A stretch of DNA of 64,000 nt from Virgibacillus sp. 7505 (GTDB lineage Bacteria > Bacillota > Bacilli > Bacillales > Amphibacillaceae), in the NCBI RefSeq assembly GCF_002272135.1, contig NZ_NPBF01000032.1, positions 62,001-126,000 of the forward strand, read 5' to 3'. Made by a program: the position numbers and the translations under genes. The notes under the pieces are model-generated. The model saw only the letters and a list, made by a program, of their open reading frames with translations. It searched no databases and was not told the DNA's origin. Positions 42,647 to 51,099 of the stretch are shown one piece after another (position 1 is the first letter of the stretch; every line of letters starts with the position of its first letter).

Positions 42647-44905
42647 ATGCAAACTCCAGAAATCATTTGGCTAATCGCTTCCACAGTCATTCTGCTCGTT
42701 CTTTATGGGTTGGCCCGGAAACATCTAGCTGCTAAGTATTTGCTGCTGGCTGCCTTTCTTGGTATCAACCTTGTCTACTTGATTTGGCGGACGGCATTCA
42801 CATTGCCGACAGTCGGAATACTCAGTCTGATAGTCGGAATCCTGCTGCTGGTGACGGAATGGGCTGGATTTTTACAATCCGTCGTTTTCACCATCCTCTC
42901 CTGGAAGCCGTTCAGGCGGAAAACCATTCCGCTTTCGGAATTCAAGGAACTGCCGACAGTCGATGTATATATTGCCACTTACAATGAACCAGCAGATCTT
43001 CTAAAGCGGACGATTGCAGCGAGCCAAATGATGACTTATCCGCAGGACAAGCTCAAGGTATATGTCTGCGATGATGGAAGACGAGCAGATATCCGGCAAT
43101 TGACTGAATCCATGGGTGCTTACTATTTAGATCGACCGGATAATAAGCATCAAAAAGCCGGGAATCTGAACCATGCGATGACAAAAACAGACGGCGAGAT
43201 CATCGTCACGATGGATGCTGATATGGTACCGCGCGCCAATTTCCTTGAACGCACGCTCGGCTACTTTACCGATAAGAAAGTCTCATTCGTCCAGGCACCG
43301 CAAGTATTCTATAATGCAGACGCATTCCAGTACAATCTGTTCTTCGAGGATAATATTACGAATGAACAAGACTTCTTCATGCGCCGTTTGGAGGAAGGAA
43401 AGGATCGCTTCAATGCGACGATGTATGTCGGAAGCAATGCTTTGTTCCGCCGAAGTGCATTAGAGGAAATCGGGGGTTTCGCAACGGGCGTCATAACCGA
43501 GGATATGGCAACAGGTATGCTTCTCCAGACAAATGGGCAAAAAACAGTCTTTGTGAATGAAGCATTAGCTGTTGGCTTATCCCCTGAAACGTACGCTGAC
43601 CTTCTAAAGCAGCGCGACCGCTGGTGCCGAGGCAATATCCAAGTCATCCGAAAATGGAATCCGCTCACAATCAAAGGTCTGAGCTTCATGCAGCGCTTGC
43701 TGTACATGGATGGAATTCATTATTGGTTCTTTGGTATCTATAAGATGGTGTATTTACTGGCACCATTGCTGTTCCTGCTGTTCTCCATCTATAGTCTGCA
43801 AACCGATTTCTCGACTCTATTACTGTTCTGGCTGCCGGCGTTCCTATCGTCACAGCTCGCGTTCCGCCGCATGGCAGATAACAAAAGGACGACGATTTGG
43901 AGTCACATTTATGAGGTGGCACTCGCCCCTTACATGGCTGTATCTGTTCTAACGGAACTATTCTTCCGAAAATCGATCAAATTCAATGTTACCCGCAAAG
44001 GAATAGTGAATAATCGCCGGCATTTTCTCTGGCGGACAAGCACACCATATGTGATTCTGCTTGCGATGAGCATTGCTAGTATGATTATGATCGGAATAGA
44101 TTTGTTTACCCCTATACAGATTTACGATAATGTCGAAATGCTCTATATCAATATTTTCTGGGTGCTGTACAATGCTGTCGCACTTGTAATGGCTTTGATC
44201 ATTTCGGTGGAACGGCCGCGCTTCCGAGAAGCAGAGCGCTTTGATGTGACGCTGGAAGCAGAGCTTGTGAATAGTCTTGATGAGAAGATGCATTCCATAC
44301 GAATCATTGACTTAAGCGAATATGGCGCAAGACTGGAACTGCTTGATGCAAAAGCAGCCCATCTGCTGTCAGCCGGAATTCCGCTGACGCTTTCCTCAGA
44401 CCCGCTGCAAGGCTTGAAGCTTCACAAGCATTGGGTTTCCCAGCAAGGAAAAAGCTATTATGCAGGCGTATCCTTCCAGGATGTCACGCAGGAACAGTAC
44501 CGTGCCCTTATCAAACTCCTGTTCGTCGATGCACCAGACATATATACGAGCAGGGAATATGTAAATTCAACACTATTGCATGCGGTTTCCCGCTTCTTCC
44601 GTCAAACACAAGCCGAACCAAAACAATCCGAGCGGCAGAGCATCAGGGAGACAATTTCGGTTCCTGGCGTCCTCTATTTTGCTGATACTGGTAAAATAGA
44701 AACCACTCTTATTGATTACAGTCTGAGCGGCTGCCAAATCGAACTGAAGAAACCGATTAAACCAGGTCAAGTACTGCGTCTGCACGCCAATCACAACAGC
44801 TTCCGCGAAAGTGATGTACGTGTCCAATGGGTGCAAAAACGCGGACGAAAATACTTAGCAGGATTGCGATTCCTGACTGAGACAGCTGAATCGGATACTG
44901 CGTAA
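42647..44905 (+). CDS. Cellulose-synthase-like GT2 with tandem PilZ domains
   Basis: This 752-residue BcsA-like synthase has N-terminal helices (about 5-90) and a GT2 catalytic core with all signature residues (DDG at 142-144, DAD at 190-192, TED at 284-286, QRDRW at 322-326), then more helices (about 355-520). Two PilZ domains follow. The first has RxxxR at 527-531 and DLSEYG at 555-560; the second has RQSIR at 663-667 and DYSLSG at 690-695, so both c-di-GMP motifs are intact. BcsA normally has one. It would polymerise a beta-linked glycan across the membrane when c-di-GMP is high. It is in one unit with the GH10 gene. Confidence 0.88.
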   Translation: MQTPEIIWLIASTVILLVLYGLARKHLAAKYLLLAAFLGINLVYLIWRTAFTLPTVGILSLIVGILLLVTEWAGFLQSVVFTILSWKPFRRKTIPLSEFKELPTVDVYIATYNEPADLLKRTIAASQMMTYPQDKLKVYVCDDGRRADIRQLTESMGAYYLDRPDNKHQKAGNLNHAMTKTDGEIIVTMDADMVPRANFLERTLGYFTDKKVSFVQAPQVFYNADAFQYNLFFEDNITNEQDFFMRRLEEGKDRFNATMYVGSNALFRRSALEEIGGFATGVITEDMATGMLLQTNGQKTVFVNEALAVGLSPETYADLLKQRDRWCRGNIQVIRKWNPLTIKGLSFMQRLLYMDGIHYWFFGIYKMVYLLAPLLFLLFSIYSLQTDFSTLLLFWLPAFLSSQLAFRRMADNKRTTIWSHIYEVALAPYMAVSVLTELFFRKSIKFNVTRKGIVNNRRHFLWRTSTPYVILLAMSIASMIMIGIDLFTPIQIYDNVEMLYINIFWVLYNAVALVMALIISVERPRFREAERFDVTLEAELVNSLDEKMHSIRIIDLSEYGARLELLDAKAAHLLSAGIPLTLSSDPLQGLKLHKHWVSQQGKSYYAGVSFQDVTQEQYRALIKLLFVDAPDIYTSREYVNSTLLHAVSRFFRQTQAEPKQSERQSIRETISVPGVLYFADTGKIETTLIDYSLSGCQIELKKPIKPGQVLRLHANHNSFRESDVRVQWVQKRGRKYLAGLRFLTETAESDTA

Positions 44906-44912
44906 ATAAATA

Positions 44913-44940
44913 TGGACATCTATACAATAAATGATATATT
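44913..44940 (+). promoter_or_regulatory. Sigma-A promoter of the EPS operon leader
   Basis: TGGACA-N16-TATATT. Initiation about 7 bases later gives an RNA starting just before the riboswitch candidate. The spacing to the aptamer supports a dedicated promoter rather than read-through only. Confidence 0.6.
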
Positions 44941-44943
44941 ATG

Positions 44944-45042
44944 ACAATAGAAAATGAAGCTTCGACTCTTTATCTGTATGTGGGCACTTGGGTAAAGAAG
45001 AGCTACTAGTGCAACCGCCATTTTATTGGCGGTTGTTTTTTA
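44944..45042 (+). ncRNA. Candidate c-di-GMP-II (GEMM-II) riboswitch with intrinsic terminator
   Basis: The leader has GGGCACTTG (44982-44990) and ACTAGTGCAACCG (45005-45017). They correspond to the conserved GGGCACUUG and AGUAGUGCAACCG of class II c-di-GMP aptamers, with one change in the second. GCACU (44984-44988) pairs with AGUGC (45008-45012), as in that class. The 5' part is less similar. The conserved CAACCG is also the 5' arm of a terminator: CAACCGCCA (45012-45020) pairs with TGGCGGTTG (45027-45035), followed by six T. Aptamer and terminator are therefore mutually exclusive, predicting that c-di-GMP turns the operon on. The downstream genes are c-di-GMP-linked, which agrees. Confidence 0.68.
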
Positions 45043-45067
45043 TTTTGAATAAGAAAGTAGGTTTGAC

Positions 45068-45841
45068 ATGCAGCTCCGGATTTTGTTGACATTTCTTTTA
45101 TGTAGTTTTATGGCATTATCCTTTACAGCATCGTCCTCTATTCCTTTGACCGATGGTTTAATTCTGCTTTTAGCCATTTTTTCCATCCACGCCGGAAGCT
45201 TTGCCAGACAATTTATCACGTTGCTTTTGCTTAGTCTTTCTTTTGGTTTCTTTCTACTTTTCTATGCATTATTCACGCATGCATCTTTGACAGAACAGGT
45301 TTATTATTTGCTTCGCCATATTCTCGTAACTGTTAGCATGGTTTTAATTTGGCTTACCTATGGGATAACATCACGCTATCGTAACGAAAATATAGCACTA
45401 AAAGAGAAGATTCAAGCACTTGAAAAATATGCTGGTTCTTCCCAATTACTAACTTTGACTGAATTTAAGAGTCGTGTGAAGTTGATTTCGACCGGGACGA
45501 AACGACGTAATGAACAAAACTATTATGTTTTTGCTTCCATCGTTACTCCTGAAAAAGTGCTAGAAACCACAAACTCTATTTCCCACATTGTAAGTGAGGG
45601 GATTTTAAGCTCGATACGCGCCGAATTCGACTTAGTCACACAAGTAAAAGAAGAGCAATTCCTTATCTTCCTTCAGAATACCAATGAAGCAGGATGTCAA
45701 ATTGTAATTGACAGATTGATGGGTAAACTTCGGAATCAATTTAATCTGATTGATCCTCCTCTCATATGTGAAACTGTACTGGAGGAAGAGATAGAATCTA
45801 TCTTAGAGATAACCCAGCCATTCAAAGGAGCAGCAGGATGA
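45068..45841 (+). CDS. YdaK-like membrane protein with degenerate GGDEF domain
   Basis: This 257-residue protein has four or five hydrophobic helices (about 3-115) and a cytoplasmic GGDEF-like domain (about 130-255). At the active-site position the sequence is TQVKEEQFLIFL in place of GGDEF, so it should not make c-di-GMP. B. subtilis YdaK, of the same design, is an inactive GGDEF protein that binds c-di-GMP and activates the adjoining glycosyltransferases. It overlaps the next gene by four bases. Ribosome site AAGTAGG is moderate. It directly follows the riboswitch terminator. Confidence 0.78.
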   Translation: MQLRILLTFLLCSFMALSFTASSSIPLTDGLILLLAIFSIHAGSFARQFITLLLLSLSFGFFLLFYALFTHASLTEQVYYLLRHILVTVSMVLIWLTYGITSRYRNENIALKEKIQALEKYAGSSQLLTLTEFKSRVKLISTGTKRRNEQNYYVFASIVTPEKVLETTNSISHIVSEGILSSIRAEFDLVTQVKEEQFLIFLQNTNEAGCQIVIDRLMGKLRNQFNLIDPPLICETVLEEEIESILEITQPFKGAAG

Positions 45842-47067
45842 AGATTATTCTAGTAGCAGTTATGGCCTTTTTCTGGATTCTACTCATCTATTATTCCATT
45901 CTTACAATCGCCGGCGTTTTACAGCGATTGAAAAGGAAAGAAGAAATTACTTTACCGTCCTATCCCTCTGTTGCTGTTTTAATTCCTGCGCATAATGAAG
46001 GAGTCGTGATAAAGCAGACTTTAGAAGCTATGATTCGACTAAAATACCCAGGAGCTTTGGATGTCTATGTTTTGGATGATGCCTCTACAGATGACACAGC
46101 GGAGATCATTCAAAAATTCAGCAGCACTTTCTCCCGTATACATTATTTAAAAGTCCCTCCTGGGTCTCCGAAAGGAAAATCAAGGGTACTTAATTATGGA
46201 TTATCTGTAACGACATCTGATTATTTCATTGTCTTTGATGCAGATAATCAGCCCGCTGAAGACAGTGTGATGGAATTGATTCACGCTGCAGAACGTACTC
46301 CTGACGCTGGAGGAGCAGTGGGTTATGTTAAGACTATCAATGCAGACCGAAACGTATTGACCAGAATGATCTCGATCGAATTTCAGGTCTTTCAGCTATT
46401 AATGCAAAGTGGTCGATGGAAGATGTTTAAAACAGGTTCCCTGGCAGGAACGAACATGCTGCTTCGAAGAAGTGTTCTGCAGGAAGCTGGGGGGTATGAC
46501 CTGTATGCTCTTGCCGAGGATGCAGAACTTACTGTCAGGCTGACGGCTTTAGGGTGGAAATTACCTGTTGTTCACCACTCTAGAACATGGGAACAGGAAC
46601 CAGAGAAAATCAGTATCTTTGTCAGACAGCGTACAAGATGGCTGACAGGTAATATCTATCTATTGGAGAAATCGTTTCATGAATGGAGTTATTGGAAAGG
46701 AAAGACGTTTGTCCATAGCTTCCAGCATGTTTTGACTTATTTATTATTTGTATTAATGCTGCTATTTTCAAATACATGGTTCATTCTAAGCTTACTAGGA
46801 GTCAACCTGCCCGATTTTGAATCTCCTTTGCTGTTGTTCTGGTTTATGAGCTATGTAGTTTATACTGCTCAGGTCGTCAGTGCAATGGTGCTTGAAAGGA
46901 CTATTACCCCCTTTAATGTACTTATCGGCTTAATCATGTATTTCACTTATGCTCAGATCTTCCTGTTATTGCTTTTACGGAGTGGACTTTCTTATATATG
47001 GAGCCGGCTGACGAAGCAAACAATTAAGTGGGATAAAACAGAAAGGTTTAAGGATGATGCAGCATAA
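45838..47067 (+). CDS. GT2 glycosyltransferase, YdaM-like
   Basis: This 409-residue processive GT2 enzyme has an N-terminal helix, a catalytic domain (VAVLIPAHNEG; LDDASTDDTAE; FDADNQP; AEDAELT; RQRTRW, all at the expected spacings) and four C-terminal helices (about 300-395). It resembles B. subtilis YdaM, thought to polymerise an unknown exopolysaccharide under YdaK control. It overlaps ydaK-like by 4 and ydaJ-like by 14 bases. The sugar donor is not readable; the GH10 and UDP-glucose dehydrogenase genes in this window are only hints. Confidence 0.82.
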   Translation: MKIILVAVMAFFWILLIYYSILTIAGVLQRLKRKEEITLPSYPSVAVLIPAHNEGVVIKQTLEAMIRLKYPGALDVYVLDDASTDDTAEIIQKFSSTFSRIHYLKVPPGSPKGKSRVLNYGLSVTTSDYFIVFDADNQPAEDSVMELIHAAERTPDAGGAVGYVKTINADRNVLTRMISIEFQVFQLLMQSGRWKMFKTGSLAGTNMLLRRSVLQEAGGYDLYALAEDAELTVRLTALGWKLPVVHHSRTWEQEPEKISIFVRQRTRWLTGNIYLLEKSFHEWSYWKGKTFVHSFQHVLTYLLFVLMLLFSNTWFILSLLGVNLPDFESPLLLFWFMSYVVYTAQVVSAMVLERTITPFNVLIGLIMYFTYAQIFLLLLLRSGLSYIWSRLTKQTIKWDKTERFKDDAA

Positions 47068-48097
47068 AGGTTATGTTGCTAAAATACTTTTGCTGCTGAT
47101 TTGTAGCCTTCTTTTGTTTTTAAATTTCTCTTCTTCTGTTGACCAGGAAACAGTTACTAGTACCGTCAAACAACAATACAAGAACAAAGAAGGTTTCATT
47201 GCTAGCTATGGAGATGGAGAACGCGACACTACTCCTATCCTTCTTGAAAGCCTCGGGCAATACATGGAATATTTACTCATAGTCGGAGATAGCCAAGAAT
47301 TTGAGGAGCAGTTTCTCCTGCTTCAATCTAACTTCACAGTCACTACCGATGAGGGCATTTTTCTAAAGTGGCAGCTGGAAGAAGATGTAACTGCAAATGC
47401 TTCAGTAGACGATTACCGGATAATAAGAACACTGCTAAGAGGGGGAGAACAGTTTCATAATTCCTCTTACACTAATTTTGCAGGACAGATATGGGATACA
47501 ATGAATAAAACACAAACTGTTAATGGTTTAATCGTTGATTTCTATGATTGGTCATCACAACAAAGAACATCCGAGATTCATCTCAGTTATATAGATTATG
47601 ATGTGCTGGAGAAGCTGCAAGCTTCCAAATTACCTAGATACAAGCAAATCTTGGCAGATGGCCTGACAGACAAAATTTTTTTCAATGAAATCTACAACCC
47701 GGAAAACAATAGCTACCACACAGCAAATGCAGAGACGGTAAATATGATTGATCAATTCTTGATTGCTATTCAGTATGCAGAAAGTACACATGAAAAACCG
47801 AAAAGTTTTCATGATTGGGTTCAAACTCAAATGCAAAATAATGGTCTATTATATGGCGGCTATGACCGTAACACCGGCAAGCCCGTAGTTAATTATGAAT
47901 CTAGTGCTGTATATGCGCTTGCTTTGATTTATAGTTTAATAGTAGATGATCAGCAAATGTCCGAGACTCTATACAGCCAGCTGCAGAAACAATCACCCTT
48001 GCAGGCTGACCCAAATTACAATGATATCCATTTCTTTGATTATATGTATGCTTCTTATACAGCAACACTATATAAAGAACAAAAAAGCAGTCGTTGA
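47054..48097 (+). CDS. YdaJ-like GH8-type glycoside hydrolase, membrane-anchored
   Basis: This 347-residue protein has an N-terminal signal/anchor (about 8-26) and an extracellular alpha/alpha toroid. The putative catalytic Glu is in TTPILLESLGQYMEYLLIVGD (about residue 73), the GH8-type helix. YETAVYALALIYSLIVDD-like segments (YESSAVYALALIYSL) near the end are also typical. B. subtilis YdaJ is the counterpart and probably cuts or modifies the exopolymer. It overlaps the GT2 gene by 14 bases. The operon lacks ydaL and ydaN homologues. A hairpin overlaps its stop codon. Confidence 0.75.
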   Translation: MMQHKGYVAKILLLLICSLLLFLNFSSSVDQETVTSTVKQQYKNKEGFIASYGDGERDTTPILLESLGQYMEYLLIVGDSQEFEEQFLLLQSNFTVTTDEGIFLKWQLEEDVTANASVDDYRIIRTLLRGGEQFHNSSYTNFAGQIWDTMNKTQTVNGLIVDFYDWSSQQRTSEIHLSYIDYDVLEKLQASKLPRYKQILADGLTDKIFFNEIYNPENNSYHTANAETVNMIDQFLIAIQYAESTHEKPKSFHDWVQTQMQNNGLLYGGYDRNTGKPVVNYESSAVYALALIYSLIVDDQQMSETLYSQLQKQSPLQADPNYNDIHFFDYMYASYTATLYKEQKSSR

Positions 48098-48106
48098 CTG
48101 CTTTTT
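48082..48106. terminator. Bidirectional terminator
   Basis: An 11-bp stem AAAAAGCAGTC/GACTGCTTTTT with a 3-base loop covers the stop codon of the ydaJ-like gene and abuts the convergent gene at 48106. Confidence 0.88.
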
Positions 48107-48768
48107 TATCCTTTAATATATGCATACAGCTCCTGCGTCTCCGTTTCAGCACCAAATGCACGCGTTGCGCCCCACACCTTATCCACTTCTGCTCCATTGA
48201 TTTCTGCGTCCATATCATGAAAAATCCGATGCACATAACGCAGACTGTTCAGGTCCGCGCTGTCTGTTGCGATTCGCATGAACGCCTCGGCGTTCCACAT
48301 ATCGTTTACAGCTTCTGATGGAGCAAAGCCTTCCGTTCGCAGTCTTTCTACATCCTTCTGCAGCTGCTGCCATTCCTCTGATTGAGCCAGATAGTCGATA
48401 TCTACATTATCGATGTGTCCCCAGCCAGTGAGATCATTCAAATAGGCATGCTGGTCACTGATGATTTGCTTGACCAGCTCTTCATTCTGATAGGCAACTT
48501 GTTCATCATAGACCTCGTATGTGAACGTAGAAAGGAAATCCTTTGTATCGCCAGAAAGTTCCTCCAGCTTGGACGCCCCTTCTCCTTTCTCTACTGGCTT
48601 CAATTGTTTATCTTCCGGCATTTCAGCTGGCAATTGTTCTTGCTGCGTTGCCTCATTTTCTTTCCCGCTGGCTGAATCGTTTTCTTCCTGTGATAGGAAG
48701 AAGTAGATGCCAGTACCTGTTATTGCAAGTATACAAATACATATTAATGTTATAAAAAATGCCTTCAC
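48106..48768 (-). CDS. Membrane-anchored extracellular protein, unknown
   Basis: This 220-residue protein has an N-terminal anchor (about 4-27), a Glu/Gln-rich linker (about 30-65) and a soluble helical domain (about 70-220) with conserved-looking DLTGWGHIDNVDIDYLAQSEEWQQL and LNSLRYVHRIFHDMDAEING. GTG at 48768 follows AGAGGAG by eight bases and is preferred to the GTG at 48777. It stands alone between the exopolysaccharide operon and ppk. The family may be one of the unnamed Bacillaceae DUFs; I cannot name it. Confidence 0.62.
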   Translation of the reverse strand: MKAFFITLICICILAITGTGIYFFLSQEENDSASGKENEATQQEQLPAEMPEDKQLKPVEKGEGASKLEELSGDTKDFLSTFTYEVYDEQVAYQNEELVKQIISDQHAYLNDLTGWGHIDNVDIDYLAQSEEWQQLQKDVERLRTEGFAPSEAVNDMWNAEAFMRIATDSADLNSLRYVHRIFHDMDAEINGAEVDKVWGATRAFGAETETQELYAYIKG

Positions 48769-48872
48769 TGCTTCCACTCCTCTGCTAGACTGCTAGAATG
48801 AATTTCCAGTTTAAGATTGCTAGAGTCCATTATAGCAATAATTCCCAGCAGATTCTGTCGAAAAGCAAAAAA

Positions 48873-48895
48873 ATAGGACGCTGATTGCGTCCTAT
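48873..48895 (-). terminator. Terminator of ppx-ppk
   Basis: ATAGGACGC/GCGTCCTAT with loop TGATT; on the minus strand a T run follows. It is two bases beyond the ppk stop. Confidence 0.88.
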
Positions 48896-48897
48896 CC

Positions 48898-51015
48898 TCA
48901 CTCCTCATCTTCCATCACACGATAAGCTTCATTAAACAATATCAGCTGGCTATCTATCAGCTCTTCCTGATCGCCCCTTGTTACATAATGATAGACTCCG
49001 TTTTCATCCTGCTCTCTTGCCTTGCTATTATCCTTTAGCATGACATCGAGGATGTCTCGGATTCGACGCTTGATAGGTCCGTCGAATATCGGGAAAAGGA
49101 TTTCCACCCGCTTCTCCATATTCCTTGTCATCATATCAGCTGAGGAAAGCTGTATCTTTTCCTCCCCATTATGATGGAAATAATAGATTCGCGTATGCTC
49201 CAGATATCTGCCGACAATACTCCGTACACGTATATTATCGCTCACACCCTTGATTCCAGGACGCAGGCAGCAAATGCCCCGGATGATTAAATCGATCTTG
49301 ACACCGGCGATGGAAGCTTCATATAGCTTCTGAATGATTGGCTTATCGGTGATCGAGTTCATTTTCATGATAATTCGCCCATTCCCATACCGTTTATGTA
49401 AGCGAATCTCTTCATCCATCATACTGATCATATCCGACCGGATATCAAATGGAGCTACCGACAGATGATGGAAGGTCGGTTTCTCAGTATAGCCGCTTAA
49501 GTAATTGAAAAAATTAGTCGCATCAATGCCGAATTTCCGCTTGGAGGTAAACAGCCCCATGTCTGTATACAGCTTGGCCGTCTGATCATTATAGTTCCCT
49601 GTGCCAAGATGAACAAATCGCTCGATTCGGTTATGCTTCTTCCGCACGACAAGTGTTATCTTGCTGTGCGTCTTCAGATGGGTCATACCATAGATAACGT
49701 GACAGCCGGACTTTTCCAGTTCCTTGGCCCATTGCACATTATTCTCCTCATCAAAGCGCGCTTTCAGCTCGAACAGCACGGTAACCTGTTTCCCTTTTTC
49801 TGCTGCACGCTTTAACGCATCAATAATAGGCGAATCGCCGCTCACTCGGTAAAGCGTTTGCTTAATCGCCAGCACATCGGGATCATCTGCTGCTTTTGAA
49901 ACGAAATCAACAATAGGCTCGAACGATTCATACGGATGATGCAGGAATATATCCCGATCATTGATAGCATCGAATAAATTCTCATCTGTTCCGATTTCAG
50001 CAGGCGGCTGCGGGATGAGCGTCTCATAAACTAGATGCTCCCGTTTTGCTGCAACAAGCTTGTAGAACTGCATCATTCGCGTCATGTCGATCGGTCCATC
50101 AATTTCATAGACATCCTTCCGATGGATATCCAGTGTTTCTGTCAGGAAGGTGATCATTTTGTAGTCATACTCTTGTTTTGGGATTTCCAGCCTGATAGCT
50201 GCTCCCCATTTACGTTTCTTGAGCTCTTTTTCTATTTCCTTCAATAAATCCCGGGCGCCTTCTTCATGAATCGTCATATCAGCATTCCGGGTTATACGGA
50301 AAACTGTCACAGATTTTATTTGATATCCGCGGAATAGCTTATAAATATAATGACTGATGATATCTTCCAGGAGAACAAAATGGAGTTCATCTTCCCTTGT
50401 ATCCTCCAGCTGAATAAAGCGGTCCAGAACAGCCGGCACCTGCACGATGGCTGTCTTCTGCTGAGCAGCTTCATCCATCTCATGCTCGTCCAATAAGGAG
50501 ACAGCCAGGTTCAGACTTTTGTTCAGAAGCATTGGAAACGGGCGATAAGCATCGACTGCCATCGGCGTAAGTACAGGGAATATTTCTTCTTCAAAATACG
50601 TTTCCAGACGAAGCAGCTGGGCACTGGACAGCTGCTCCATGTTCAATAATTCTACTTTCTCTTCTTTCAACTCCGGGATAATCACATCCTGGAATACACT
50701 GTTCTGCATCTCCACGAGACGGTGCGCCTTTGCTCCAATTTTTTGAAGCTGCTGTTTTGGCGTCATACCGGCTTTATTTTCCGGCCGGTTGAATCCAGCC
50801 TTCACCTGATCCTTCAAACCAGCCACGCGCACCATGAAAAACTCATCCAGATTGGAACTGAAAATCGACAGGAACTTTAGCCTTTCCAACAAAGGGTTGC
50901 GCTCATCAAGCGCTTCCTCCAGCACTCGTTCATTAAATGCAAGCCAGCTCAACTCTCGGTTATTGTAATTTTTCGGGTTATTCAGATCAACCCGCAGCTG
51001 TTCCTCAGTTCTCAA
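48898..51015 (-). CDS. ppk: Polyphosphate kinase
   Basis: This 705-residue PPK1 forms polyphosphate from ATP reversibly. It has the N domain (NRELSWLAFNERVLEEALDERNPLLERLKFLSIFSSNLDEFFMVRV), the head domain, and the two C-terminal PLD-like domains with VLFELKARFDEENNVQWAKELE and IYGMTHLKTHSKITLVVRK (phosphorylated His region). Start TTG at 51015, weak ribosome site. It follows ppx by 84 bases on the same strand. Confidence 0.95.
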   Translation of the reverse strand: MRTEEQLRVDLNNPKNYNNRELSWLAFNERVLEEALDERNPLLERLKFLSIFSSNLDEFFMVRVAGLKDQVKAGFNRPENKAGMTPKQQLQKIGAKAHRLVEMQNSVFQDVIIPELKEEKVELLNMEQLSSAQLLRLETYFEEEIFPVLTPMAVDAYRPFPMLLNKSLNLAVSLLDEHEMDEAAQQKTAIVQVPAVLDRFIQLEDTREDELHFVLLEDIISHYIYKLFRGYQIKSVTVFRITRNADMTIHEEGARDLLKEIEKELKKRKWGAAIRLEIPKQEYDYKMITFLTETLDIHRKDVYEIDGPIDMTRMMQFYKLVAAKREHLVYETLIPQPPAEIGTDENLFDAINDRDIFLHHPYESFEPIVDFVSKAADDPDVLAIKQTLYRVSGDSPIIDALKRAAEKGKQVTVLFELKARFDEENNVQWAKELEKSGCHVIYGMTHLKTHSKITLVVRKKHNRIERFVHLGTGNYNDQTAKLYTDMGLFTSKRKFGIDATNFFNYLSGYTEKPTFHHLSVAPFDIRSDMISMMDEEIRLHKRYGNGRIIMKMNSITDKPIIQKLYEASIAGVKIDLIIRGICCLRPGIKGVSDNIRVRSIVGRYLEHTRIYYFHHNGEEKIQLSSADMMTRNMEKRVEILFPIFDGPIKRRIRDILDVMLKDNSKAREQDENGVYHYVTRGDQEELIDSQLILFNEAYRVMEDEE

Positions 51016-51099
51016 TTTCCATGCACCACTTTTCGACAGTATTCTTCACTTCTAGTATATCAGTCAGTAAAAAGAGAGATTATGAAGTTATTGTAAATT

